Positions 1 to 11,193 of a stretch of DNA of 64,000 nt are shown one piece after another. The stretch is from Isoperla grammatica (taxonomy: Eukaryota > Arthropoda > Insecta > Plecoptera > Perlodidae): positions 21,658,197 through 21,722,196 of the forward strand of contig OX246749.1 in NCBI GenBank assembly GCA_945910005.1. The letters run 5' to 3'. The notes under the pieces are model-generated. The model saw only the letters and a list, made by a program, of their open reading frames with translations. It had not been told where the DNA came from and did no database searches. How positions within the stretch are numbered: position 1 is the first letter of the stretch; each line of letters opens with the position of its first letter. Position numbers and translations under genes: made by a program.

Positions 1-119
1 GTGTTATCTACCAGTGTAAGCAACGTTACTTCCATCGATTGGAGTGGCGTACGAAGTAACGTTGTAGCTTCGAATACTTGAGGTCTGGGGTTCGAGACCC
101 GGTACACCCACTCTTTTTT
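1..119 (+). ncRNA. tRNA-like Pol III-type module a, copy 1
   Basis: Seen: an A-box-like motif TGGCGTACGAAG at 45-56 (10 of 12 positions fit TRGCNNARYNNG), a B box GGTTCGAGACC at 89-99, exactly 32 bp between them as in a tRNA gene, a CCCA end at 107-110 and a T6 run at 114-119. The T stem is imperfect (about three G-C pairs next to the loop) and the acceptor ends do not pair convincingly, so a working tRNA is unlikely. A 12-bp inverted repeat overlaps the A-box-like motif. Known: type 2 Pol III genes use A and B boxes and stop at T runs. Inferred: a tRNA-derived Pol III unit or SINE head, transcription unknown. Confidence 0.45.
21..64 (+). repeat. 12-bp perfect inverted repeat in module a, copy 1
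   Basis: CAACGTTACTTC at 21-32 is the exact reverse complement of GAAGTAACGTTG at 53-64, with a 20-nt loop. The right arm overlaps the A-box-like motif. The same hairpin occurs in copy 4; copies 2 and 3 lack the left arm. Module b does not have it. It could be an RNA stem, a protein-binding dyad or a relic. Confidence 0.85.
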
Positions 120-422
120 GTTCCACCATTTTCACGCATTAATATCAATGCATCAACGTGAATGGACACGGTTTATTTTTTACCGGTTAAACGGCTCGTT
201 GTTACCACAAACGATTTACTCTTTCGCGATCACGCGATCAAGATCTATCAAAGGCGATTTTAAAAAGACAATGTGTTGAAACTGAATTTTTAGGGTTAGT
301 TTAAAAAACGGCTTCCTGGATATTCTTGGATGTTTTTTAAATCCAATGAGACCCTCGCTGTCCATAAATCTATCTAGCTTTGGTGTTACAATAACAATAA
401 GAATGAATCGAGATACAATGAG

Positions 423-440
423 ATGTATTCATGCATACAT
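423..440. repeat. 6-bp inverted repeat upstream of module b
   Basis: ATGTAT and ATACAT flank the 6-nt TCATGC, about 55 bp upstream of the A-box-like motif of module b. The sequence is conserved in all four spacers. The right half continues into CATACATTGAG, which is shared with module a. An upstream promoter element is possible but not shown. Confidence 0.6.
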
Positions 441-570
441 TGAGAGCAGTGGGTTATCTATCAGTGTAAGCGATCCAACTTCCATCGAGTGGCATGGCGT
501 ACGGGGTAGCGACGCCGACTAGAGTTTTCGCGGTCCGGGGTTCGAGTCCCGTACCCGGCAGTCTTTTTTT
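434..570 (+). ncRNA. tRNA-like Pol III-type module b, copy 1
   Basis: The 5' 65 bp is clearly related to module a, sharing CATACATTGAGA, TTATCTAYCAGTGTAAGC, CTTCCATCGA and TGGCGTACG. The A-box-like motif is at 495-506, a perfect B box GGTTCGAGTCC at 539-549 (32 bp between them), an ACCCGGCA end at 553-560, and T7 at 564-570. The centre between the boxes is diverged from module a. The T stem is imperfect and no acceptor stem pairs cleanly. GGGT near 451 could pair with ACCC near 553, where module a has GTGT and ACAC; this covariation is weak. I read it as a tRNA-derived Pol III unit, a paralogue of module a. Confidence 0.45.
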
Positions 571-3500
571 CTTCCATATTCAGACAAGCAAAGTTGAGAA
601 GGGTTTACTAAGGGGAAATTTTTTTTCAAGCGCTCGTAGCTACCATACGGGATGTCCAAATTTGTTTTTGTATTTTTTTTTATATTTTTTGCGTTAATTA
701 TCTAGACATCTTAAAAACAAAAATGTGCTGTTTGCAATCCATGTGCCTAACATCTCCCTAATGTGGCTCTCGCCACTCCGTCATACTTGCGGCCCTCTTT
801 GCAATCCAAGCGTCTAACAATCTCCCCAGTGTTGCTCTCGCCACTCCGTCATACTTGCGGCCCTCTTTGCAAACCAAGCGCCTAACAATCTCCCCAATGT
901 AGCTCTCTTCACACCGCCATACTTGCGGCCCTCTTTGCAATCCAAGCGCCTAACAATCTCCCCAATGTGGCTCTCGTCGCTCCGTCATACTTGCGGCCCT
1001 CTTTGCAATCCAAGTGCCTAACAATTTCCCCAATGTGGCTCTCTTCACACCGTCATACTTGCGGCCCTCTTTGCAATCCAAACGCCTAACAATCTCCCCA
1101 ATGTGGCTCTCGTCACTCCACCATACTTGCGGCCCTCTTTGCAATCCAAGTGCCTCACATCTCCCAAATAGGCCTGTCGTCACTCCGTCATACTTGCGGC
1201 CCTCTTTGCAATCAAAACGCCTAACAATTTCCCTAATGTGGCTCTCGTCACACCGTCATACTTGTGGCCCTCTTTGCAATCCATGTGCCTAACAATCTCA
1301 CTTATGTGGCTCTCGCCACTCCGTCATACTTGCGGCCCTCTTTGCAATCCTTGCGCTTTACAATCTCCTCAATATGGCTCTCGTCACTCTGTCATACTTG
1401 CGGCCCTCTTTGCAATCAAGCGCCTAACAATCTCCCTAATGTGGCTCTCGCTACTCCGCCATACTTGCGGCCCTCTTTGCAATCCAAACGCCTAACAATC
1501 ACCCCAATGTGACTCTCATCACACCGCCATACTAGCGGCCCTCTTTGCAATCCAAGCGCCTAACAATCTCCTTAATGTGGCTCTCGCTACTCTGTCATAC
1601 TTGCGGCCCTCTTTGCAATCCAAGCGCCTAACAATCTCCCCGAGGTGGCTCTCGGTACTCCGCCATACTTGCGGCCCTCTTTGTAATCAGAGCGCCTAAC
1701 AATCTCCCCAATGTGGCTCTCGCCACTCCGTCATACTTGCGGCCCTCTTTGCAATCCAAGCGCCTAACAATCTCCCCAATGTGGCTTTCGCCACTCCGTC
1801 ATACTTGCGGCCCTCTTTGCAAACCAAGCGCCTAACAATCTCCCCAATGTGGCTCTCGCCACTTCGTCATACTGGCGGCCCTCTTTGCAATCCAAGCGCC
1901 TAACAATTTCCCTAATGTGGCTCTCGCTACTCCGTCATACTTGCGGCCCTCTTTGCAATCCAAGCGCCTAAAAATCTCCCCGATGTGGCTCTCGATACTC
2001 CGTCATACTTGCGGCCCTCTTTGCAATCCAAGCGCCTAACAATCTCCCCAATGTGGCTCTAGTCACACCGTCATACTTGCGGCCCTCTTTGCAATACAAG
2101 CGTCTAACAATCTCTCCAATGTGGCTCTCGTCACTCCCCCATACTTGCGGCCCTCTTTGCAATCCAAGTGCCTAACATCTCCCCAGTGTTGCTCTCGCCA
2201 CTCCGTCATACTTGCGGCCCTCTTTGCAATCCAAGCGCCTAACAATCTCCCCAATGTGGCTCTCGTCACACCGTCATACTTGCGGCCCTCTTTGCAATAC
2301 AAGCGTCTAACAATCTCTCCAATGTGGCTCTCGTCACTCCACCATACTTGCGGCCCTCTTTGCAATCCAAGTGCCTTACATCTCCCTAATGTGGCTCTCG
2401 CCACTCCGCCATACTTGCGGCCCTCTTTGCCATCCAAGCGTCTTACAATCTCCCCAATTTGGCTCTCGCCACTCCGTCATACTTGCGGCCCTCAATGCAA
2501 TCCAAGCGCCTAACAATCTCCCCAATGTGGTTCTCGCCACTCCGTCATACTTGCGGCCCTCTTTGCAATCAAAGCGCATAACAATCTCACCGATGTGGCT
2601 CTCGTCAAACCGTAATGCTTGCGGCCCTCTTTGAAATTCAAGCACCTAACAATCTCCCCAGTGTGGCGTTCGTCACTCCGCCATACTTGCGGCCCTCATT
2701 GCAAGCCAAGCGCCTAACAATCTCCCCAATGTGGCTCTCGTCCATCCACCTATATTTGCGGCCCTCTGTGCAATCAAAGCGCCTAACAATCTCCCCAGTG
2801 TTGCTCTCGCCACTCCGTCATACTTGCGGCCCTCTTTGCAATCCAAGCGCCTAACAATGTCCCCAATTTGGCTCTCGTCACACCGTCATACTTGCGGCCC
2901 TCTTTGCAATACAAGCGTCTCACAATCTCTCCAATGTGGCTCTCGTCACTCCCCCATACTTGCGGCCCTCTTTGCAATCCAAGTGCCTAACAATCTCCCC
3001 AATATGGCTCTCGCCACTCCGCCATACTTGCGGCCCTCTTTGCAATCCAAGCGCCGAACAATCTCCCCAAGGTGGCACTTTCACTCCGTCACTCTTGCGG
3101 CCCTCTTTGCAATCCAAGCGCCTAACAAACTCTCCAATGTGGCTCTCGTCACTCCGGCATACTTGCGGCCCTCTTGAATCAGAGCGCCTAACAATCTCCC
3201 CAATGTGGCTCTCGCCACTCCGTCATACTTGCGGCCCTCTTTGCAATCCAAGCGCCTCACAATCTCCCCAAGGTGGCACTTTCACTCTGTCACTCTTGCG
3301 GCCCTCTTTGCAATCCAAGCGCCTAACAATCTCCCCCATGTGGTTCTGGCCCCTACGTCATACTTGCGGCCCTCTTTGCAATCAAAGCGCCTAACAATCT
3401 CCCCAATGTGGCTCTCGCCACTCCGTCATACTGGCGGCCCTCTTTGCAATCCAAGCGCCTAACAATCTCCCCAATGTGGCTCTCGTCACTTCACCTATAT

Positions 3501-4163
3501 TTGCGGCCCTCTGTGCAATCAAAGCGCCTTACAATCTCCCCAGTGTTGCTCTCGCCACTCCGTCAAACTTGCGGCCCTCTTTGCAATCCAAGCGCCTTAT
3601 TATGTCCCCAATGTGGCTCTCGTCACACCGTCATACTTGCGGCCCTCTTTGCTATCCAAGCGCCTTACAATCTCCCCAATGTGGCTCTCGCCACTCCGTC
3701 ACACTTGCGGCCCTCTTTGCAATCAGATTGCCTTACAATCTCCCCGATGTGGCTTTCGCCACTCCGCCATTCTTGCGGCCCTCTTTGCAATTTAAGCGCC
3801 TAACAATCTCCCCAATATGGCTCTCGTCACTCCACCATACTTGCGGCCCTCTTTGCAATCAAAACGCTTTACAATCTCCCCAATGTGGCTATCGTCAAAC
3901 CTTCATACTTGCGGCCGTCTTTGCAATCCAAGTGCCTAACATATCCCCAATGTATCTCTCGTCACTCCGTCATACTTGCGGCAATTTAGCAATCCAAGCG
4001 CCTCACAAACTCCCCAATGTGGCTCTCGTCACTCCGTCATACTTGCGGCCCTCTTTGCAATATAAGTGCCTAACATATCCCCAATGTGGCTCTCGCCACT
4101 CCGTCATACTTGCGGCCCTCTTTGCAATCCAAGCGCCTCACAATCTCCCCAAGGTGGCAATTT

Positions 4164-6068
4164 CACTCAGTCACTCTTGCGGCCCTCTTTGCAATCCAAG
4201 CGCCTAACAATCTCCCCAATGTGGCTCTCGCCTTTCCGTCATACTTGCGGCCCTCTTTGCAATCCAAGCGCCTAACAATCTCCCCAATGTGGCTCTCGTC
4301 ACACCGTCATACTTGCGGCCCTCTTTGCAATCCAAGCGCCTAACAATCTCCCCAATGTGGCTCTCGCCACTCCGTCATACTTGCGGCCCTCTTTGCAATC
4401 CAAGCGCCTAACAATCTCCCCAATGTGGCCCTCGTCACACCGTCATACTTGCGGCCCTCTTTGCAATACAAGCGTCTAACAATCTCTCCAATGTGGCTCT
4501 CGTCACTCCACCATACTTGCGGCCCTTTTTGCTATCCAAGTGCCTAACATCTCCCTAATGTGGCTCTCGCCACTCCGCCATACTTGCGGCCCTCTTTGCA
4601 ATCCAAGCGCCTAACAATCTCCCTAATGTGGCTCTTGCCAATCCGTCATACTTGCGGCCCTCTTTGCAATCCAAGCGCATAACAATCTTCCCAATATGGC
4701 TCTTTGCAATCAGAGCGCCTTACAATCTCCCCGATGTGGATCTCGCCACTCCGCCATTCTTGAGGCCCTCTTTGCAATCCAAGCGCCTAACAATCTCCCC
4801 AATGTGGCTCTCGCCACTTCGTCATACTTGCGGCCCTCTTTGCAATCCAACCGCCTAACAATCTCCCTAATGTAACTTTCGCTACTCCGCCATTCTTGAG
4901 GCCCTCTTTGCAATCCAAGCGCCTAACAATCTCCCCAATTAGGCTCTCGCCACTTCGTCATACTTGCGGCCCTCTTTGCAATCCAAGCGCCTAACAATCT
5001 CCCTAATGTGGCTCTCGCCACTCCGTCATACTTGCGGCCCTCTTTGCAATCCAAGCGCATAACAATCTCCCCAATATGGCTCTTTGCAATCAGAGCGCCT
5101 TACAATCTCTCCAATGTGGCTCTCGTCACTCCCCCATACTTGCGGCCCTCTTTGCAATCCAAGTGCCTAACATCTCCCCAGTGTTGCTCTCGCCACTCCG
5201 TCATACTTGCGGCCCTCTTTGCAATCCAAGCGCCTAACAATCTCCCCAATGTGGCTCTCGTCACACCGTCATACTTGCGGCCCTCTTTGCAATACAAGCG
5301 TCTAACAATCTCTCCAATGTGGCTCTCGTCACTCCACCATACTTGCGGCCCTCTTTGTAATCCAAGTGCCTTACATCTCCCTAATGTGGCTCTCGCCACT
5401 CCGCCATACTTGCGGCCCTCTTTGCCATCCAAGCGCCTAACAATCTCCTCAATGTGGCTTCGCCACTCCGTCATACTTGCGGCTCTCTTTGCAATCAAAG
5501 CGCCTTACAATCTCCCCAATGTGGCTCTCGCCACTCCGTCATACTTGCGGCCCTCTTTGCAATCAGAGCGCCTTACAATCTCCCCAATGTGGCTCTCGTC
5601 ACACCGTCATACTTGCGGCCCTCTTTGCCATCCAAGCACCTAACAATCTCCCCAATGTTGCTCTCGCCACTCCGTCATACTTGCGGCCCTTTTTGCAATC
5701 AGAGCGCCTTACAATCTCCCCGATGTGGCTCTCGCCACCCCGCCATTCTTGCGGCCCTCTTTGCAATCGAAGCGCCTAACAACCTCTCCAATATGGCTCT
5801 CGTCACTCCACCATACTTGCGGCCCTCTTTGCAATCAAAACGCGTAACAATCTCCCCGATGTGGCTCTCGCCACTCCGCCATTCTTGCGGCCCTCTTTGC
5901 AATCCAAGCGCCTAACAATCTCCCCAATATGGCTCTCGTCACTCCGCCATACTAACGGCCCTCTTTGCAATCCAAGCGCCTAAAAATCTCCCCAATGTGG
6001 CTCTCGTCCCTCCACCTATATTTGCGGCCCTTTTTGCAATCCAAGCGCCTAACAATCTCCCCAATGTG
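4164..6068. repeat. Shared right-end block, copy in array 1
   Basis: About 1.9 kb of array 1 is essentially identical, at an offset of 11,281 bp, to 15445-17349 in array 2, including unusual monomers and two 40-bp truncated monomers. Both copies stop at the same base of the same monomer before truncated module a. To the left the match falls off within the AAGGTGGCA-type monomer. Confidence 0.85.
4683..4722. repeat. 40-bp truncated 68-bp monomer
   Basis: The monomer lacks 28 bp between GGCTCT and TTGCAATC. CTCT occurs at both deletion ends, so a microhomology deletion is likely. Related truncated monomers lie at 5063-5102, 15964-16003 and 16344-16383. Confidence 0.8.
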
Positions 6069-6069
6069 T

Positions 6070-6160
6070 CTTCCATCGATTGGCGTGGCGTACGAAGTAA
6101 CGTTGTAGCTTCGAATACTTGAGGTCTGGGGTTCGAGACCCGGTACACCCACTCTTTTTT
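6070..6160 (+). ncRNA. tRNA-like module a, copy 2 (5' end lost)
   Basis: A-box-like motif at 6086-6097, B box GGTTCGAGACC at 6130-6140, T6 at 6155-6160. The 5' leader and the left arm of the 12-bp inverted repeat are missing. Both internal promoter-like boxes survive, so transcription is not excluded. Confidence 0.4.
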
Positions 6161-6474
6161 GTTCCACCATTTTCACGCATTAATATCAATGCATCAACGT
6201 GAATGGACACGGTTTTTTTTTTACCGGTTAAACGGCTCGTTGTTACCACAAACGATTTACTCTTTCGCGATCACGCGATCAAGATCTATCAAAGGCGATT
6301 TTAAAAAGACAATGTGTTGAAACTGAATTTTTAGAGTTAGTTTAAAAAACGGCTTCCTGGATATTCTTGGATGTTTTTTAAATCCAATGAGACCCTCGCT
6401 GTCCATAAATCTATCTAGCTTTGGTGTTACAATAACAATAAGAATGAATCGAGATACAATGAGATGTATTCATG

Positions 6475-6611
6475 CATACATTGAGAGCAGTGGGTTATCT
6501 ATCAGTGTAAGCGATCCAACTGCCATCGAGTGGCATGGCGTACGGGGTAGCGACGCCGACTAGTGTTTTCGCGGTCCGGGGTTCGAGTCCCGTACCCGGC
6601 AGTCTTTTTTT
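6475..6611 (+). ncRNA. tRNA-like module b, copy 2
   Basis: A-box-like motif at 6536-6547, perfect B box GGTTCGAGTCC at 6580-6590, T7 at 6605-6611. It shares ACTGCCATCGAG with copy 3, where copies 1 and 4 read ACTTCCATCGAG. Full length relative to the other b modules. Confidence 0.45.
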
Positions 6612-7266
6612 CTTCCATATTCAGACAAGCAAAGTTGAGAAGGGTTTACTAAGGGGAAATTTTTTTTTCAAGCGCTCGTAGCTACCATACGGGATGTCCA
6701 AATTTGTTTTTGTATTTTTTTTTATATTTTTTGCGTTAATTATCTAGACATCCTGAAAACAAAAATGTGCTGTTTGCAATCCATGTGCCTAACATCTCCC
6801 TAATGTGGCTCTCGCCACTCCGTCATACTTGCGGCCCTCTTTGCAATCCAAGCGTCTAACAATCTCCCCAGTGTTGCTCTCGCCACTCCGTCATACTTGC
6901 GGCCCTCTTTGCAAACCAAGCGCCTAACAATCTCCCCAATGTAGCTCTCTTCACACCGCCATACTTGCGGCCCTCTTTGCAATCCAAGCGCCTAACAATC
7001 TCCCCAATGTGGCTCTCGTCGCTCCGTCATACTTGCGGCCCTCTTTGCAATCCAAGTGCCTAACAATTTCCCCAATGTGGCTCTCTTCACACCGTCATAC
7101 TTGCGGCCCTCTATGCAATCCAAACGCCTAACAATCTCCCCAATGTGGCTCTCGTCACTCCACCATACTTGCGGCCCTCTTTGCAATCCAAGTGCCTCAC
7201 ATCTCCCAAATAGGCCTGTCGTCACTCCGTCATACTTGCGGCCCTCTTTGCAATCAAAACGCCTAA

Positions 7267-7538
7267 CAATTTCCCTAATGTGGCTCTCGTCACATTGTCA
7301 TACTTGCGGCCCTCTTTGCAATCCATGTGCCTAACAATCTCACTTATGTGGCTCTCGCCACTCCGTCATACTTGCGGCCCTCTTTGCAATCCTAGCGCCT
7401 AACAATTTCCCTAATGTGGCTCTCGTCACACCGTCATACTTGCGGCCCTCTTTGCAATCCATGTGCCTAACAATCTCACTTATGTGGCTCTCGCCACTCC
7501 GTCATACTTGCGGCCCTCTTTGCAATCCTAGCGCCTTA
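7267..7538. repeat. Two-monomer (136-bp) tandem duplication, array 2
   Basis: 7267-7402 and 7403-7538 are near-identical two-monomer blocks, recognised by CAATTTCCCTAATG, CCATGTGCC and CTCACTTATG. Arrays 1 and 4 have this block once; array 3 has it twice (18549-18820). It marks arrays 2 and 3 as sister copies. Confidence 0.85.
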
Positions 7539-7659
7539 CAATCTCCCCAATGTGGCTTTCGTCACTCTGTCATACTTGCGGCCCTCTTTGCAATCAAGCG
7601 CCTAACAATCTCCTTAATTTGGCTCTCGCTACCTACGCCATACTTGCGGCCCTCTTTGC

Positions 7660-10600
7660 AATCCAAGCGCCTAACAATCTCCCCAATGTGACTCTCATCA
7701 CACCGCCATACTTGCGGCCCTCTTTGCAATCCAAGCGCCTAACAATCTCCTTAATGTGGCTCTCGCTACTCCGTCATACTTGCGGCCCTCTTTGCAATCC
7801 AAACGCCTAACAATCTCCCCGAGGTGGCTCTCGATACTCCGCCATACTTGCGGCCCTCTTTGTAATCAGAGCGCCTAACAATCTCCCCAATGTGGCTCTC
7901 GCCACTCCGTCATACTTGCGGCCCTCTTTGCAATCCAAGCGCCTAACAATCTCCCCAATGTGGCTCGTGCCACTCCGTCATACTTTCGGCCCTCTTTGCA
8001 AACCAAGCGCCTAACAATCTCCCCAATGTGGCTTTCGCCACTTCATCGAACTTGCGGCCCTCTTTGCAATCCAAGCGCCAAACAATTTCCCTAATGTGGC
8101 TCTCGCTACTCCGTCATACTTGCGGCCCTCTTTGCAATCCAAGCGCCTAACAATCTCCCCGATGTGGCTCTCGATACTCCGTCATACTTGCGGCCCTCTT
8201 TGCAATCCAAGCGCCTAACAATCTCCCCAATGTGGCTCTCGTCACACCGTCATACTTGCGGCCGTCTTTGCAATACAAGCGTCTAACAATCTCTCCAATG
8301 TGGCTCTCGTCACATCCCCATACTTGCGGCCCTCTTTGCAATCCAAGTGCCTTACATCTCCCCAGTGTTGCTCTCGCCACTCCGTCATACTTGCGGCCCT
8401 CTTTGCAATCCAAGCGCCTAACAATCTCCCCAATGTGGCTCTCGTCACTCCGTCATACTTGCGGCCCTCTTTGCAATCCAAGCGCCTAACAATCTCCCCA
8501 ATGTGGCTCGTGCCACTCCGTCATACTTGCGGCCCTCTTTGCAAACCAAGCGCCTAACAATCTCCCCAATGTGGCTTTCGCCACTTCATCGAACTTGCGG
8601 CCCTCTTTGCAATCCAAGCGCCAAACAATTTCCCTAATGTGGCTCTCGCTACTCCGTCATACTTGCGGCCCTCTTTGCAATCCAAGCGCCTTACAATCTC
8701 CCCGATGTGGCTCTCGATACTCCGTCATACTTGCGGCCCTCTTTGCAATCCAAGCGCCTAACAATCTCCCCAATGTGGCTCTCGTCACACCGTCATACTT
8801 GCGGCCCTCTTTGCAATACAAGCGTCTAACAATCTCTCCAATGTGGCTCTCGTCACATCCCCATACTTGCGGCCCTCTTTGCAATCCAAGTGCCTTACAT
8901 CTCCCCAGTGTTGCTCTCGCCACTTCGTCATACTTGCGGCCCTCTTTGCAATCCAAGCGCCTAACAATCTCCCCAATGTGGCTCTCGTCACACCGTCATA
9001 CTTGCGGCCCTCTTTGCAATCAGAGCGCCTTACAATCTCCCCAATGTGGCTCTCGTCACACCGTCTTACTTGCGGCCCTCTTTGCCATCCAAGCGCCTAA
9101 CAATCTCCCCAATGTTGCTCTCGCCACTCCGTCATACTTGCGGCCCTCTTTGCAATCAGAGCGCCTGACAATCTCCCCGATGTGGCTCTCGCCACTCCGC
9201 CATTCTTGCGGCCCTCTTTGCAATCCAAGCGCCTAACAATCTCCCCAATATGGCTCTCGTCACTCCACCATACTTGCGGCCCTCTTTGCACTCAAAACGC
9301 CTAACAATCTCCCCGATGTGGCTCTCGCCACTCCGCCATTCTTGCGGCCCTCTTTGCAATCCAAGCGCCTAACAATCTCCCCAATATGGCTCTCGTCACT
9401 CCACCATACTTGCGGCCCTCTTTGCAATCAAAACGCCTAACAATCTCCCCGATGTGGCTCTCGCCACTTCGCCATTCTTGCGGCCCTCTTTGCAATCCAA
9501 GCGCCTAACAATCTCCCCAATATGGCTTTTGTCACTCCACCATACTTGCGGCCCTCTTTGCAATCAAAACGCCTAACAATCTCCCAAATGTGGCTCTCGT
9601 CACACCTTCATACTTGCGGCCCTCTTTGCAATCAAAGCGCCTCACAATCTCCCCAATGTGGCTCTCGTCACACCGTCATACTTGCGGCCCTCTTTGCAAT
9701 CCAAGCGCCATACAATCTCCCCAATGTGGCTCTCGCCACTCCGTCATACTTGCGGCCCTCTTTGCAATCCAAGCACCTAACAATCTCCCCAATGTGGTTC
9801 TCGCCACTCCGTCATACTTGCGGCCCTCTTTGCAATCAAAGCGCATAACAATCTCCCCGATGTGGCTCTCGCCACTCCGTCATACTTGCGGCCCTCTTTT
9901 CAATCCAAGCGCGTAACAATCTCCACAATGTGGCTCTCGTCACTTTGTCAAACTTGCGGCCCTCTTTGCAATCCATGCGCCTAACAATCTCCCCGATGTA
10001 GTTCTCGTCACTCCGTCATACTGGCGGCCCTTTTTGCCATCCAAGCGCCTAACAATCTCCCTAGTGTGGCTCTCGTCACTCCGCCATACTTGCGGCCCTC
10101 TTTGCAATCCAAGCGCCTAACAATCTCCCCAATGTGGCTCTCGTCACTCCACCTATATTTGCGGCCCTCTGTGCAATCAAAGCGCCTAACAATCTCCCCA
10201 GTGTTGCTCTCGCCACTCCGTCATACTTGCGGCCCACTTTGCAATCCAAGCGCCTTACAATGTCCCCAATGTGGCTCTCGTCACACCGTCATACTTGCGG
10301 CCCTCTTTGCCATCCAAGCGCCTAACAATCTCCCCAATGTGGCTCTCGCCACTCCGTCATACTTGCGGCCCTCTTTGCAATCAGAGCGCCTTACAATCTC
10401 CCCGATGTGGCTCTCGCCATTCCGTCATACTTGCGGCCCTCTTTGCAATCCATTCGCCTAAAAATCTCCCCAGTGTTGCTCTCGTCACTTCGTTATAATT
10501 GCGGCCCTCTTTGCAATCCAAGCGCCTCACAATCTCCCCAAGGTGGCACTTTCACTCCGTCACTCTTGCGGCCCTCTTTGCAATGCAAGCACCTAACAAT

Positions 10601-11193
10601 CTCTCCAATGTGGCTCTCGTCGATCCGGCATACTTGCGGCCCTTTTTGCAATCAGAGCGCCTAACAATTTCCCCAATGTGGCTCTCGCCACTCCGTCATA
10701 CTTGCGGCCCTCTTTGCAATCCAAGCGCCTAACAATCTCCCCCATGTGGTTCTCGCCACTCCGTCATACTTGCGGCCCTCTTTGCAATCAAAGCGCATAA
10801 CAATCTCCCCGATGTGGCTCTTGCCACTCAGTCATACTTGCGGCCCTCTTTTCAATCCAAGCGCCTAACAATCTCCCCAATGTGGCTCTCGTCACTCCGC
10901 CATACTTGCGGCCCTCTTTGCATTCCAAGCGCCTAACAATCTCCCCAATGTGGCTCTCGTCACACCGTCATGCTTGCGGCCCTCTTTGCAATTCAAGCGC
11001 CTAACAATCTCCCCAGTGTGGCTCTCGTCACTCCGCCATACTTTGGCCCTCTTTGCAATCCAAGCGCCTAACAATCTCCCCAATGTGGCGCTCGCCACTC
11101 CGTCATACTTGCGGTCCTCTTTGCAATCGAAGCGCCTAACAATCTCCCCAATGTGGCTCTCGTCACTCCACCTATATTTGCGGCCCTCTGTGC
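7660..11193. repeat. 3,534-bp higher-order unit H1 (52 monomers)
   Basis: Every recognisable variant monomer recurs 3,534 bp later in H2. 52 x 68 is 3,536; two monomers are 67 bp. The edges are uncertain by about 40 bp because neighbouring monomers are alike. Sequence marks include GACTCTCATC near 7690, the GCTCGTGCC monomers and a run of AATATGGCT monomers. H1 has a private C-to-G change near 8264. Confidence 0.88.

Larger units (their letters stand above)
1..730 (+). repeat. Spacer copy 1: AT-rich unit with two tRNA-like modules
   Basis: This is the first of four copies of a non-satellite unit of about 0.7 kb. The window opens inside module a, at a point matching 28367 in copy 4, so more of the unit probably lies to the left. 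Order: module a, about 315 bp of AT-rich sequence, module b, then about 160 bp with long T runs leading into the 68-bp array. It contains a direct duplication of CGCGATCA near 225-240. No credible ORF is present; a 67-codon frame at 494-697 crosses module b and is not preserved in the other copies. Copy 1 differs from the rest by a few substitutions, such as GGAG instead of GGCG just before the A-box-like motif. Confidence 0.85.
731..6068. repeat. 68-bp satellite, array 1 (about 78 monomers)
   Basis: Head-to-tail 68-bp monomers in one orientation, with landmarks CAATCTCCCC, GTGGCTCTCGCCAC, TACTTGCGGCCCTC and CCAAGCGCC. The majority consensus, counted by hand, has 27 C, 11 G, 17 T and 13 A, so the plus strand is C-rich. 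Monomers differ by scattered substitutions. Recurring subtypes carry CTATATTTG (as at 2749), AAGGTGGCA (as at 3070), or lose one A (ACATCTCC) to become 67 bp. The left edge follows a T-rich spacer end; the right edge stops mid-monomer at 6068 against truncated module a. The many overlapping ORFs, up to 243 codons at 3476-4207, are by-products of the repeat. Confidence 0.95.
6069..6772 (+). repeat. Spacer copy 2 (5'-truncated)
   Basis: Homology to the other spacers begins at 6070 with CTTCCATCGATTGG; the upstream part of module a is replaced by 68-bp satellite. The rest is near-identical to spacers 1, 3 and 4. The same breakpoint is present in spacer 3, so the truncation happened once and was then copied. 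The 300-bp stretch between the modules has no ORF or RNA gene I recognise. Confidence 0.85.

Noticed and set aside
38..110. Functional tRNA gene at module a (and the equivalents of module b)
   Set aside because: A and B box spacing fits, but the acceptor ends do not pair, the T stem is short and no anticodon arm folds cleanly. I keep it as tRNA-like only.
286..300. Telomere-like TTTAGGGTTAG in spacer 1
   Set aside because: A single occurrence; copies 2, 3 and 4 read TAGAGTTAG at the same place.
494..697. 67-codon ORF in spacer 1
   Set aside because: It crosses the tRNA-like module and T runs, and is broken in the other spacer copies by single-base changes.
3476..4207. Longest ORF in the window (243 codons) and the many similar plus-strand ORFs in the 68-bp arrays, which look like a leucine- and serine-rich repeat protein
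   Set aside because: 68 is not a multiple of three, so each ORF reads the same monomer in all three frames in turn. Frames stay open only where CCTAAC has mutated to CCTTAC or similar. Both strands show such ORFs, start and stop positions follow monomer variants, and no codon-level constraint is visible.
731..6068. CRISPR-like direct repeats
   Set aside because: The repeats are contiguous 68-bp monomers with no unique spacers and no cas genes; this is a eukaryotic satellite.
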